A stretch of 64,000 nt of DNA from Trichoplax adhaerens (GCF_000150275.1 NW_002060969.1:310943-374942); one strand, 5' to 3'; counted from the stretch's first letter, positions 33,901 through 46,919 are shown. Notes: generated by a model from the letters alone, not told the origin. Translations and numbers: made by a program.

Positions 33901-34527
33901 GCTTAGATAGGACACATCAATGCATTGCAAAATCAATATTTTCCGTGTTCATTCATCAGGGAAAACGATTACTACTTCTACGTTTCGAAACTTTTGTCAA
34001 ATACTCAATGCTGTAGCCGAGTACAATATAATTATGGTTTCCGGCCAATAAAAGCTATGATATTATGCACAAGGATAACTGGATTCGCAGCAAAATTATT
34101 TTCGGCTAGGGATGTATAATAACTAAACGGCATGCGCACCCAAAATATACAGTAGTGATAAGAAATGATTGTCAAAAGCGAAATTCTTCACTAAAAGTAC
34201 GATGTCTAACGTGCTTTAAGCTCGAGACTTAATCTAATAAAATATTTCAAGTTTGTAATGTCTAGCAGCTGAATAGTAACTGAAAGAAATGACGGAAGAA
34301 ACGCACTTTTCTGGTTACGAACCATTTACCTAATGTATAATTCGTATTCTTATTATTAATAGCTACTTAAAGTGCAACTGTACAGTAAATTGGAAGTAAA
34401 GTCAGACTTGCCTCTTAATGTAAAGATCTTGCAGTCTTTGCCAGATATCAGCAATATCAGTGTCATGACAGTTCAGTCTCTTTCTTTCTAAGAAGTTGAC
34501 TGTATTTGTATTAACAACACTTGCCAT
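30910..34527 (-). CDS. PSMD13: 26S proteasome lid subunit PSMD13 (Rpn9)
   Basis: PCI-domain scaffold subunit of the 19S proteasome lid. The start ATG (34527-34525) opens an exon ending at 34412 that reads IADIWQRLQDLYIKR; the next exon, 33826-33748, gives LWHQLTLELNSFM. Downstream blocks align in order: SIVLCKTAIGRIYLARNDL (about 32.6 kb), QGITSVHAQYYDLCSK (32.45 kb), YFADALRFLGCIDLKDM (32.3 kb), LLADNLFNLGEL (32.1 kb), LVHPILNSLRKTNDEWI (31.9 kb), PANNRVLSFKEI (31.45 kb), then the winged-helix part VEMLVMKAFARGLLEG (31.27 kb) and AEMIWVRPRVLDL (31.15 kb). The last exon stops at 30910. One short N-terminal segment between 33748 and 32860 (FISEFEHR-like in relatives) could not be placed. Intron 1 appears to use a GC donor (AG then GCAAGT). 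Confidence 0.94.
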
Positions 34528-34636
34528 TCCTAAACGGATAATTGATAGACTAAAAATGTGCTTAAAATTTCCTGTTTGCTAACTTTAAAAGACAAAATTA
34601 TGTCTATACATTATCATATTGTGCTTAGTTGTTACG

Positions 34637-34825
34637 ACTGTACAGTACTATGTACCTTACATACTGTACAGTGTACAGTGGTACCATTTTGCAAGTTAGT
34701 GCCATAATAACATTAACATTTATAGTTTAGAGAAGTACTGTACAGTACACAGCACTGGCACTGACTACTGAGTACTGTACACTGTATTACTTTTGTTTAA
34801 CTACTGTACTGTGCACTGTACAGTA
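34637..34825. repeat. TACTG/CAGTA array near PSMD13 start
   Basis: Repeated GTACTGTACAGTACAC-like palindromic words, about 110-300 bp upstream of the PSMD13 ATG on its strand. Confidence 0.85.
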
Positions 34826-35865
34826 CTGTATAGTAATGCATGTTACAGAAGCTGGCGTGATGTCAGTACAGTAACAAGCAGTGTTGCAAACAATATCCCA
34901 TAATCAGAATCAGTATCAGAAAAATATCTCAAAAAAACGCTTATCCCACGCACCTACAGTACTGTACAGTATACTGTACAAGATCGGAGCCCGTTGCATA
35001 GCAGCCATAGCTACGATGACTTCTGGGCCATCGTACATAGCGTAGGTTAGGAAACAGTAGCTGAGCTCGTAATCTTCTGTAGTGATATAGAGAAGTAAAG
35101 TAAACAGAACAGCAGTTGATCGGCCTGAGCCCATGGTATAGTAGCTGATCTCGTTGGCTAGCCTAGTGTATCAGTAATTAACCTATCAATAAAACCCCTT
35201 CCTTCATCCTCAACCTGTCTTTATAATCCTTGTGAGTCAAGATATAATGCTACACCAGGGACTTACCATTTTTTATTTTTACTACATGGGAGCAAAACAC
35301 CGTATTGTCGACTTACAGTACAGTATCGTGCGGTAGTAAATTCATACTTCACGTCAGGCCCACTTACTGTACTCAGCTGATGAATTTAGTAAGTCTATGC
35401 TATTTACTGTAATTATTATTAAATATAGTATACTGTACTGTATTGTAATCAGTTAGAACTTAGAAGATTACTAAAAGGGAGAAAAGTACGCACTACGTGT
35501 TTCTTACTGCACATCACTTTACTACTGTACTCATTTCGTCTTTGCGGAGAACGTTATCGTTAAATAAGCAACTTGAAATTTGGAGCGATGATAGAAACTG
35601 TAATATGGTACAATAGGGAAGTGTCCAGCTAACATTATGAAACATTTTTTACATTCTGGATCCCTCTAATCTACAGTACTTTGTCTATTGAGTTAAGACT
35701 ACACGAAAGCAAGATTGAAATTTAATTTGATTTAATTAATTTGTTTATGAAAGTTATAAATTACAGGCGATCCGTTATGCGCAATACGACTCGTATAGTA
35801 CGCGAAGTATAACAAGCGAGGGGTCTACTAGTTTTTAATAATTCTATATGTAACAGAATAAAAAA

Positions 35866-36020
35866 TACTGTACAGTAAAACCAGTGTCATGAACTATAGA
35901 AGTACTGTACTATAGTGATTTCTATGCAGGACAGTACTGTTCTGAACAGCGCTTCTATTGGACTACGAGAAAACTTACTGTACTGTACTAGTGTAATGTA
36001 CAGTACAGTGTACTGTACTT
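35866..36020. repeat. TACTG/CAGTA array upstream of the 36.4 kb gene
   Basis: Cluster of TACTGTACAGTA, TACTGTACTA and TACAGTACAGTGTACTGTAC words, 430-580 bp before the ATG at 36447. Confidence 0.85.
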
Positions 36021-36446
36021 TTCTTTAAGATAAGATTAATCCATTTTCATTTTGCAGGTCTAGGTCTGAGTTTGAGTTTAGTTACCATGGCAGCGGTACG
36101 TTCAATGACGCATTCATTTTAAGCGACTTAATTGGAAGAGTACAGACGCGACAATATCGTTCCAACCTAAGTTGCAGTTTTTGGCGTACTTTACATGTTC
36201 ATGCCCATTTATTCATACGTTTACTTTTTACAGAGGTTACGATACGCAGTATACGTAACACCATTTCAAGATAAAAAATCAGAAGTTACATGACTTTTCT
36301 TTGTTCAATTGTAGCCGGCTGTGCATTATACTGTATGTAGCAGTAATGGCAATAGCTTTCCTAATGTGATAAACATACGTCGTGTTCAACTTTAATAACG
36401 TTAATAACGTCATTGTTCTAATACGTATCACCTCAAGAGCACCTAA

Positions 36447-37027
36447 ATGTTATCACCGCTGGCCAAAGGACTAGGCACTTGGGATGGTCAAGTCGTTATT
36501 GATGCAAAAGAGTTAAAAAAAGCAGTAAGTAGCTTTAGTTTTTTCATCATCAATGTAATACCTCATTTAATTTGTGAGTACATACAGTCAGTACAGGGTA
36601 CAATCCAGTAAACTATTAAAATTATACTTATTTTCATGATTCACACACCTTACAGGCACACGATGTTTCATTGCCAATTCTGCCTTCATTATTGGCTTCA
36701 TCAGAACCTACGAGATCGGAACGGGAAATAGCTTCCTATGGAATCTCAAAGCAGTGTTTAAAAAATGCAGTTGATGATCACATATCATTACCACGAACGT
36801 TTGCTACGCGAAAAGGAGCATTGCTGCTTTTTACTGGTCCAGAAGACTTATTAATCGATTACAAAAGACCTGAATTTCCGGTTCCGTACACAAAAAATCA
36901 CAAGGCCCTGCCACGGGTCAATGCGAAAGACATCCGAAAAGTATTACAAACTACCAATAAACTGCGAAGCACAGTGCTAGATTTTGGTAACGATATCATT
37001 GAGAAGGCAAGCAAAAATACTAATTAA
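36447..37027 (+). CDS. Small two-exon protein of unknown function (149 aa)
   Basis: Exon 1 (36447-36524) begins MLSPLAKGLGTWDGQVVIDA and ends on a GTAAGT donor. Exon 2 (36656-37027) follows TTACAG in phase 0 and runs to TAA. The join is clean and the codons read like real protein. Features: a glycine/tryptophan N-terminus, a basic C-terminal half with PEFPVPYTKNHKALPRVN, and a short predicted helix (AKDIRKVLQTTNKLRST). No signal peptide or membrane segment. I do not recognise the family. Proline-tyrosine motifs of this type occur in small axonemal proteins, but assigning that role would be a guess. It sits head-to-head with PSMD13. Confidence 0.75.
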
Positions 37028-37587
37028 TAAATATAATTGTACATAAAGCTGGAGTTGTGAAAGTGATATAAGAGCATAACTGCATTTACCAGTGGCTACA
37101 AAATCGCTATCAATTTTTAAGGAAATTTTGAAAGATACATGTTTTTACTACCTATAAAGTTATGTATACGAATAACTACCTAATGTAATCTATGTACCAT
37201 AGATCAGAAGCCCTGAACATCTAATGCTTTATAAAGCTAGTTCCAATATAACATCATAGTTCGATTAAGTGGATGATACGAAGCCATAATAGATTTCAAC
37301 GCTGTGTCACATAAATTATCTAAAGGAACGTCCTGCATTAGATTAAATTTGTATCGTGAACAGAATCAAGACATTTAGGCATAAATTTAGTCGAACGCCC
37401 AGTTTATTGTAAAATTTTATCTTTACAATATTAGCAGAAATTGAAACTTACTAGAGGAGCATCATTCAATTAATTAAGATGTAATATCTGACTCTTCAGT
37501 ACTGCAATTATTTGACTTCTTAGAACTGTAGATGCTGTCATTATATCAGTATGGTTTTTACAAGAGATATTAAAATTTGTAACGTAG

Positions 37588-40500
37588 ACTTTCGAGCGAT
37601 CGTCACAATTGACCAGTAAGACCTCTCCCACCCTTAATAAAAGAAGAAATTTCTTAAAGTTATTGCCCACATCGGATTGGGATGCAATTGACAAATTTAA
37701 CTTTCCCGGAATAGATAGTAACTACTACTTAAAGGGCATTCAAAGTCGATTAAGGTAAGAATGCTAACATCCGTATTTTCGTCATTCCATAAAGATAAAA
37801 CAAACATCAGATATATTTAATACTAAAAATTATAGAGAATTGACTATTTGGCTTTCAAATAATGTTGTTCTGTAATTTATATTAATAAAGTCATCAGAGT
37901 AAGATACCTTTAAATGAAAGTGAAAAATCCGCTGATGAAATCATTAACGAGTATCTTAGCGAAGAGGTATTGGCGTACAACCAATCAAGTTTTGGAAAAT
38001 TTTCTGAGCAGGACGAAGCTGATGTAGATGTAATTGCTAATAATAGTAGCAGCAAAGAACTAGATGAAGTTGCACTTGCTAACGATGTCAATGGTACAAC
38101 GAGGTTTGGCGCGATTCGATAATTCTAATTCGTTGACTGATATAATTAATTATTAATATGATAATTTTATACAAGTAGTAAATTCTATACAAGCAATACA
38201 AATGACACTGATATCTCTCACGGAACTTCGACGAGGACAATTTGGCAAAGCGAAAGTTGTTCTGCAGAAATTCAAGATGAGCGATGTATTGTAAAACCCC
38301 ATACAGATACTGAACACGATTGGTATTTAGAAGACGAAATTTCAGATAATGATTTGTTTTCTGCTCCTAACTGTAAGTGAAAGCTAATGCCTATAATAGC
38401 GTAAGCACGTTATTTCTAATAATGTAGACATAATGTCTTTTTTTAGTCTTATTCTTAGGCTATAAACAGATTAAATATTGTAATCGCTTCACTTTTAAGC
38501 ATTTAATAATAATATAAATTTCAATATGTAAGTAAATACCTGTATGTATATTTTTTGGGATTATGCCAATAGTAATTCTTATCAGAGGGTCACAACGCGT
38601 ATGGTCTCCTCCTACAGCAGTTGCGAGACACCAGACGTCATTTTCTCGAACAGCTAGTAGCAAACTTTCTGGAAATAAAAATTCACACATAAGCGCAAAT
38701 TTTCGCAAGAACTTACTATCTAACTCTGGTAGCAAGGGAGCTGGTAGCGAAAGATCTCAACATGATCGAAGACTTACCGATTCTGGGGGCAAGATCAATC
38801 ACCTATTGAAGTTTGGATCTGATATGAACCAAAAAACTTACAGTAACAATATAAATAAGCAAATTGTTTTGGAGGAATTTAGATCACGGGAAGTAAACGG
38901 CGATGAGACTGAAGGTACACATGATTTAATATCAGAAAATTTCATGAAACAACTTCCGTTTTACCTAATAATGATAATAATTACTATCAATCTGCTTTAG
39001 ACAATAAACCCAAAGTTAAGTTGACTGCAAATGATCAAGACGTTAGCGCTAGATCCTCTGTTTCGCTTAATTCTGATGACAATGATAAAATATGGGCTAA
39101 CTCTAAGACCGCTGCTAAATTCGTACCTAGAAATTCTGCTGCATCCAAACAATTAGATCAAGAAAGCACTACAAACGTTAATTCGCACAGTGTAACGACA
39201 AATCTCGATTCTAAGTTAACTGTGAGTGAAAAGGTACACAAATCCACTCTTCCTGAATCAAAAAACAACCTAAATCCTTATCTGATGCGGAGTTTACCGA
39301 AAGCAACCAATATAAAACCTAACAATATATCATCCAATGCTGCACTTTTAACTAATGATTCGTTTACAGACGATGTCTTAAAACCGTTAGGTAACTCGCA
39401 GCTTAATGAGACTGAAATTGACAAAAAGTTAGCGAAGTTAGCAGATATAGGAAGATTGCGAGCTTCTTCAGTAGCGAACGACCTTTTACTAGATGGCAAT
39501 GAGGCGTTATCAGAAAATGAGAATTGTGCAGACAAAATTTTTGGTGAAGCACCAACAAATGATGTTGAAGTCTTAGATAAAAAAATTAAATTTGTACCTC
39601 TGCGTAATGTTAGAGAACGATCAAAGAGCTCTGCCGGTTTTGGTAAGTTTTTATTAGCTATAAAATCTTTTAAGTGTTTGAGTATTTCCATGATTGGTTA
39701 CGGAAATCACTATTGATCTTTCCTCGAAGCTAAAATACAAATATCAAATATTCCAGATACGTACAAGAACGAAAATCCAGGTGATAATGATGAAAAGATT
39801 TCATTACCACTCTGCCTATAATTCTTGAAAAAAGTTACATGTCGTTATAAGAAGTAATCATAAATTTAATTTTAGGAAATGTGCAAGCCGAACACCAAGC
39901 GCTTCTTGCAGAAACTGATATAGAATTTCCTAAGACGCAACCTTACGAAATAGACAGGCCGGATAGTAAATCAAGTCTTTTTAACAATGAAATTCAGTCC
40001 TCGCAGGAAGACAGTAAAAGTGATGATAAATTAAACGAATTAAAATCAATTGCTCGAGATCTACTCATAAGAAAAGAGACTACGAAGGTATGCGTACTAA
40101 GTATTAATTGGATTTTTCTTTGAGCGCAATAATCGTTAACTGTCTGCTCTTTTATGTTAAATTATTTCCTCGAGCTACAAGTATTGTATTTTTGCTATGC
40201 CATTTCTATTAGTCTGCTAAGCTTAAGATAAAAACGAAAAAGCGGCGAAGAAAGAAGGTTTCCCAAGATGTAAATGAAAGGAAGCAGTCATGGGTCAAAA
40301 TTGCAGAGTCGATGGAATCTATAGTTTCGTCGAAGGTGATGCAGAATACAACAGTTGCCTTGAAGACGTCTAGTATAGCTCGAAATTCTATGACCAGCAA
40401 TGATTCATCAAATAACCAAGACAATGTTAATAATGACAATACGGAAACTATTCCTGTCGATGTTAGCCTTGAGCCTAACACCAGAGAACCAATCACCTTG

Positions 40501-41562
40501 GGAGAAGCTCCTTTCGATAAAGTTGAATTTATAGCAGCAATCGAAAGTGACGATGATGGCGCCTGGAAGGCGTCAAGTCATAGAAGACATACAAACAAAA
40601 GGGAAGAGAAAAAATTATCAAAGGAATATGAAAAAATGTTGAAAGAAAGAGAGAAAGAAAAACAGAAAATGAAAAAGGATGCTGAATTAAGAAGAAAAAG
40701 AGGGGATATTAGTAATAGTAAGCCTGAAGATAATGAAGTTTTACAAAATGAAATAAAAGATCCAATACAAGACGCTGATGCTGAAATTAGGAAGAAGACT
40801 AAGGAACAGCGTGAAGCGAAGAGGCTAGCAGATGCAGAGAGGCGGAGATTAGAAGTGCAGCGAAAACGAGCGGAAAGAAAAGAGCTTGAAGCTAGACAGG
40901 CCGAAGAGGAAAAGCGGGTAATAGAGGAGCGCGAAGAAAATGAGCGAATCATGAAAGAGAAATTAGCAGAAATGCAACGGTTAAAAGACTTAGAAAGACG
41001 GCAACGAGAAGAGAAGGAAAAAATGGATGCTGTTATTAAGGAACGGCAGTTGGAGCAAGAAAGAGAGGCTGAGGCATTAAAACAGAAGTTGGCAGAAGAA
41101 GAGATACAGCGATTACTAAGAGCGAGACTTCAGCAGCAGAAGGAAGAAGAATATCTCAGGAAAGAAATGGAAAATAGAAAACTTCAGGAAGAAGAGCAGC
41201 GCATAAAAGAAGCTGAGGAAAAGAACCAAAGAGAGTTAGAAAATAAAATAAGGCAAGTGCAGGCCGCAAAAAAGCGTGAAAATGAAATGAAGGATCAAGC
41301 TAAACGCCGTCTGAAAAGATTAGCTGAGGAAAGACAGAAAGCCGCGGATATAGAGAAGCAGCGAGCGCTTATTTTAGCTAAACAAGAACAAAACGTAGTT
41401 TTGTTCAACGAACTAAAGAAAATAATGTATGGGCAGGGCTTAACGAGAGCATGGTTATTTTCATATTTTGTTCATGTCCCGAGACATCTTTGGGAATTAC
41501 CTATGGGATACAGTAAGGATAAAAGAAAAATTCCGGTCAAATTCAGATCAAGAAAGTTGTAA
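37588..41562 (+). CDS. Large Ser/Asn-rich protein with long charged coiled coil
   Basis: Exons that join in phase: 37588-37754, 37900-38103, 38194-38372, 38588-38914, 39001-39642, 39876-40087 and 40213-41562, giving about 1,000 residues; no ATG was placed, so the first exon is missing. The N-terminal part reads NFLKLLPTSDWDAIDKFNFP, followed by acidic and then Ser/Asn-rich, probably disordered sequence. From about 40560 to 41400 it is an almost unbroken Glu/Lys/Arg coiled coil of some 280 residues, preceded by DDDGAWKASSHRRHTNKREE. The C-terminus is quite different: short, aromatic and conserved-looking (ELKKIMYGQGLTRAWLFSYF, then HVPRHLWELPMGY). Function not recognised. Coiled coils of this composition occur in centrosomal and ciliary proteins (CCDC191 was considered), but composition alone is not evidence. 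Confidence 0.8.
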
Positions 41563-43518
41563 TTGTACGGATGACTTTTAGATAGTACACCAAGCAAGCC
41601 AAATCTTATGTAGAGCTGTGGCTACTATAAAAGTTGAAAGTTATCTAACTATATTAGCTAGCAATTTTATAATAAGATAAGATTAATGACCTTTGAATGC
41701 TATGTGTATGAGCTGAGACTACTGTATTACACTTATATGCTGGTAATTTCTCCAAGTTGGGTTAAATGGCTTAACTTAAGGTAAGGTCTGTTCTTAAATA
41801 TCGTTGGTAACTTGGTAATGATATTTTTGTTAGCGAAATCTGTAAGTCAGTAAAAACATTGCAATTGATCAGGTTTATAATTTAATATCAAACTAAGCAC
41901 TAGCAGTAGCAAGGCTGCGAAATTTTACTTCTGTAATTATATCGCAATGATTTATTGTAAATAAAAAATTCAATTATTTTATTCTTAATTGACGTCCTTC
42001 TTGCCAGCCCATCTGCATATTTGTCCTCAAATGCTTTAGGAAACTTGTTAACATATTCTGTTTAATTTTGTAAGAACTATATCATAAATTTCACCTGTAC
42101 ATTCGAAGGCAATTTTAAAATTTTTTAAATGATTTTATTTATGGTTTTTATATTTATTATATCATTAAAAACAACACCACTAAAGTAAGTTTAATGTCAA
42201 AAATAATTGCTATCATAAAATTATTGGCTGCTAGATATTCTCCGCAATAAATTTTTAATCCGTAAAAATCTACACCAGTAGTCTGTGATATACTCGTAGC
42301 CCTTACGACTTTCAGACAGTAAAGGTTCCTGTGGGCATTTTTATACTTTATGCTGGTACAGTATACAGACAGCTATCTCAATTTCAAAATTAGAAATCCT
42401 ACATCGCAGTTTGAAGGTTCTTAAATAAACAGTACCCTTTCTTACGTAAGATTACGAGTATACTCGTATTAAGTGCTCATATCATATCATTCGATCTTTT
42501 AATTTAATTTATCGTGCAATAACCTAAAGACGTTATTGTAATGATTAGTACAGCTTGGCCTTGTTTCTGCTGGATATTGGCGATTTTCTGGAAATAATAC
42601 AACTTTTTAAAGTTGCTTACTCCCTAGACATCTTTGCATTAGTGTGAAGCTTTAACATCCCACAGCGTGCGTTAACGCAGACATATTTACAATTATAATT
42701 TGTGAATAGTGCTTTTCATTATGGAAACATGTGTATGTAGTAGTGTAACGCCAATAAAGCCTCAGCTGGTAAGGGTAAACATAGTTTAAAAAGAATGCAA
42801 CATCAGATGGGTCAGTTTTCACTGTATTTGCTATCGTAACTAATCCCTACTATAACTAGTCTACAGAATTAGTACGATAAGTCAATGACGGATAGGTGTA
42901 AATGCTGCACTTTAGCATAAGATCAGTTCTTTTTAGATTTTCTTAGACATATTTATTTACATCAAGAGATTTACAGTCCGATATCAAGATGACGTTTGTA
43001 ATAATATAACATCGTATACAGAATCATCCAAGTACGAAATAATACCGAATGCTACGAAAAACTTTTCAATAATTCAAGCGCCAATGCTATTATAATTATT
43101 AAAAACGAGGACAATCTACTCCTGTCAAAGGACTAAGGTGAGTATTGTTCCACAATGATAAAATATCTTTAATAGATTATACTATGCTAAATATAAGTTG
43201 CTGAAATGTGTATGTAACTAATTTAAATGACAAGCATCAAACGTCATCAACTTGCCTCCAAATCTGCTAACTAAAGATACTTAGAACATATTCAAAAATA
43301 TGGCGTCGTTTTGCAGTATAACGTTAGGCTATCAACGGTAATTGATTTTAACTTATGCTATTCATTTGTAAATTATAGTTAAAAAACTAATATTAGAAGT
43401 TAGCTGATTTGTATTTTGCTAACATGTTACTGTGTGTAATATAAGAACTACTAACATGAAGTTTATACGTACCAACATTCGGTCACGAACAAAGTACTGA
43501 AAAGAAGAAAGTATTTGG
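41563..43518. other. Convergent 3'-3' gap, coiled-coil gene/CIMAP1
   Basis: Nearly 2 kb of AT-rich DNA between facing stop codons. No open frame of note; only isolated TACTGTA/TACAGTA words (near 41720 and 42358). Presumably 3' untranslated regions plus spacer. Confidence 0.6.
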
Positions 43519-45070
43519 TTATGACATGTCGGCATTCGTTATAAGAGGAGAAATAAATTCCGAATGTTTAATTCCAAAGGAAAATCTTGGAGCGGTTTTC
43601 TTAGTCATGTAAACCTATAAACAACACAACATTAGGTTAGGTGATACACGTATAGCTTCGTGTGCTCAAATTGGTGAGAAAAATTACTGAAATTAATAGC
43701 GATTTTTATTTAAAACTATAGATTTTACATTAAGATCACGTCTAAAATCCTTGTAAAATCAGTTACATTAATAAGATTTTCATTTAAAATAATAGCTACA
43801 AGTACCAATCCATTTTACGGCCGCTTTTAATTCACTTACTTTCTCTGGAGTATACTGCCCTGGGCCAGGTAAGACCACTGTGTCTTGAGGCATAAAATTT
43901 CTTCCACTCATGGAATAAGCAGGATATTTCCTTTTAAATACCTGGGTATCACTGACTCGATAAGCACCAGGTCCAGGTGTCTGTTAAGTAAGGAACTATT
44001 CATTACGATGCTAAAATACCTTATTTTTACCATTAGCATTTAGATTTAACCTGTTCGTTTGAAGTTGAAATTTTGTTTCTGGCTGAAAGAGAATAGGCGG
44101 CCGAGGAGCTCTTTAACGCAATTCTAGATCCTAACAGCGACGGTAAGGTATATGCATTTGGCGCGGGAGTTGAATTGGTAGATCGGTAGTTAGTACGGCT
44201 TCCAAACGAGTAGGCTGCCGGGCGTTTTTCACGCATGGGGGGTACTTTTTCAGGAGAATATGCTCCTAAAGTATTGAAAATACTGCAGAGGTTAGTATAG
44301 ATTAAATAGTAATTCGAATACTGTAGGAAAATACAATATTTAGAATATATACAAAATTGAACAGCAAAGGTTATTTATAATACTAATCAACAGATCTTAT
44401 AGCTTATTTTCTAGCACCAAATAGTTAAACATTTTATGTTCAATATGCCCACTGTAACAACTTTGATATATCAGATAAATTTATCTCTAAGAGCTGAAAA
44501 TATTGCCAATACAAAAATTAATATCAAAGACGTTATGTTAGTTATAGGTGTTTTCTAACGCTCATAGAATGAAAATTGAAAAATTATTTTTATAATCCAT
44601 AAGCCATTGAGATATAGGGAAATAAATTATTCCACTTAGTAATTATGTTTATATCTACTAATACTATATTATTTCTAATATCAATGTAAGAAAATATTCC
44701 TTGCAAATTCCAGATAATGTGACATTATTTAGAGTACAACTCGATCTTTGGGATGATCTTATAATCTACCTGGCGCTGGCGTTTGAAAAGAAGAAGTAGT
44801 ATTAATCCTTCCATGTAGAGTAAATGCTGGTGAGCCACTGGGACCGTTTCGCGTCATTCCTTGTTTTACTACGTATTGAGGACCCGGACTTGAAACGCTT
44901 GCAAAACGTAAAGATGAATGACGCATACCTAACGAATAAGCAGGACTCATTTTTCTAGTACAGTCGTGAGCTTTATAACCGACAGTTCCTGGTAGCATGT
45001 ATTTTGCTGGGCCAGGCCCGCGATGTCTGGCCGCAACTAGCATTTCATTCCTGGTCTGAGCATCTGCCAT
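43519..45070 (-). CDS. CIMAP1: Ciliary microtubule-associated protein 1 (ODF3/SHIPPO)
   Basis: Four exons on the minus strand, all in phase: 45070-44770, 44265-44051, 43980-43840, 43614-43519; 250 residues, matching the roughly 254 of mammalian ODF3/CIMAP1. It is built of SHIPPO repeats (PGP-x-Y): GPGPAKYMLPGTVG, SSPGPQYVV, TPAPGAYSPEKV, APNAYTLP, TPGPGAYRVSDTQV and LPGPGQYTPEKV, alternating with PAYS(L/F/M) segments. The tail reads APRFSFGIKHSEFISPL, as in relatives. The family coats or lines microtubules of sperm tails and motile cilia. The ATG at 45070 is the only sensible start. The gene is divergent from ACTR6, across a repeat-rich gap. Which CIMAP1 paralogue it represents cannot be decided here. 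Confidence 0.93.
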
Positions 45071-45252
45071 TTTATGAACAACAACGTCAAGCGATTTTCT
45101 GCAGCGGCGAATTGACTGAGTAATGTACTATAGTACTGCTCTACAGACAATTTATAAGGTTAAGCTATCCTACGCCGAAAGTTTTGTATAATTTAGAGTC
45201 AACGCTATCGCCATGGTAACCTTTTCTTTTATTCATACAGTTGTGTATCGAC

Positions 45253-45350
45253 TGTACTGTACTGTACAGTACAATACAGTACAATACGGCACTGTACACA
45301 GTACTGTACAGTACAGTACAATATCAATGTACTGTACAGTACTGTAGTCA
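45253..45350. repeat. TACTG/CAGTA pentamer array
   Basis: TACTGTACTGTACAGTACA-type words with several orientation switches, 180-280 bp upstream of the CIMAP1 ATG. Confidence 0.9.
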
Positions 45351-46362
45351 GTGTAGTGCTCTAATAACTTGACTCAGAGGGGATTGTGGACGTCGGTAAA
45401 CGCCAACGATAACGTCTGTATTATCCGGTGAAATTATCTGAGTTAGCTGTCGTCGAGGTGCCTAATAACACGCCTTGGTATTAGCATCTCTCGAGAATCA
45501 GCAGTAGAGGGCTTCTAAGAGAAATACCTGAAATATTTCTTTACGAGTCCCTTGTCTGATTAGTAATTAATTAGTACTATACACTGATGTCAGTCTCTGG
45601 TACAAAGTCTTTTTGATATAAAGTGTTGCAATACTGAGTCATTTATATTACAGTGCACTGTATTGTACCGATGGGAAGCACCGTAATGACCACCTAATCT
45701 TAATTTTGTATGCTGTACTCTATACAGTACAGTACGCTATGTCATGGACTACTGTACTAAAAGAATAGTTGGACTGATCACTCCCGCTACAGTACAGTTT
45801 TTATAGACTTAAAGTCAAGATTGCAACAAAGCAGTAATGTTGCTTTTTTTTTTACGATCCAGCTTTTACTGTCACTGATGTCTGCTCTATAACTACAGTA
45901 GGTAGAAAAGTGACTACTGTACTAAATAAGCTTTGGATAAGCAACTTTCATTGACTTTCCATTATAATGATGAAAAAAGAATAAACATAGAATCTTTATA
46001 GAGTTTTCTCTACAGCCATTTTCATTGTTACAATTTCTTATAACGGTTGTTATCGACAGAGCAAGATTTACCTGCATACGCAAGCGATCCTTAGACACAC
46101 TATAATGATTGGTATAGAACTGACCACAGTACTAAGAACATTGTACCGCACTGTAGATACTTTACAGTACCTGCTAATCTTTAACTTGGTATGTCCATCA
46201 CCGTATATTAGTTATCATAATGTGCTTTGTACCATTAACTAATCTTAATATAGCATTTCATAGCATTTCATCCGTGAATGCATTATTGAAAAGTAGAATT
46301 CTAGAAGCATAGCTGTGAATATAGTAGTGCCTAGCTATTACCAGGATATATATAATATCGAA

Positions 46363-46451
46363 TGGTAATACTATCTGTTAATTATTAACGAATGGGTACA
46401 TTATCGTAAAACCGCCAGCAAAGCGACGTGAGTTTGTACTAGTATTACTTA
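46363..46451. repeat. Dispersed repeat, copy 2
   Basis: Related to 13411-13490; this copy has about 9 extra bases after the first 19 (ATTATTAACGAA region) and scattered substitutions. Same orientation as copy 1. Confidence 0.75.
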
Positions 46452-46593
46452 ATCTAGAAAGTATCAGTCAATTCAAAAATCAAAATCGACCATCTATAAC
46501 TCGTACACTGTACTGTATTACAGTATTATAGTAAAGTGTTAGCACAATATTTTGAGGAGATGAGATCTAAATATCTGTCGGTACAAGAGTGAA

Positions 46594-46785
46594 CGTACAG
46601 TACTGTACTGTACTGTACTGTACTGTACTGTACTGTACTGTACTGTACTGTACAGTACTATACTGTATGTACTGTACTGTACAGTACATTGTACAGTACA
46701 GTTGTACAGTGTACAGTACACCCGTATGCTACTACTGTATACTGTACTGTACTGTATGTAGGGAATACAGTACAGTATGTACTGT
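46594..46785. repeat. (TACTG)10 tract and flanking mixed array
   Basis: Ten perfect TACTG units in tandem at 46601-46650, the longest pure tract of the family, then mixed TACTG/CAGTA words to about 46785. It lies 350-540 bp upstream of the ACTR6 start codon. Confidence 0.95.
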
Positions 46786-46919
46786 ATTGCAGTAAGCATA
46801 GTATGGGCCAGCATTTGCAGAGTGATCCTTTCACGAAACGTGGAGTGTCCCGGCGCCAAGAAAAGACCAATAGCGGTAAAGTACAGTACTGTACAGTATG
46901 TTACGAGTAGTCGAGTACA

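Larger units (their letters stand above)
34528..36446. other. Divergent 5'-5' gap, PSMD13/36.4 kb gene
   Basis: About 1.9 kb that must contain two promoters facing apart. No exon recognised. It is rich in TACTG/CAGTA arrays (34.64-34.82, 34.96-34.98 and 35.87-36.02 kb). The 34916-35134 minus-strand open frame has no support. Confidence 0.6.

Noticed and set aside
40578-40952. Serine/phenylalanine-rich minus-strand frame
   Set aside because: Antisense shadow of the E/K/R coiled-coil exon; the same applies to 39278-39691.
46594-46785. CRISPR array
   Set aside because: Pentamer microsatellite in an animal nuclear genome; no spacers and no regular long repeat.
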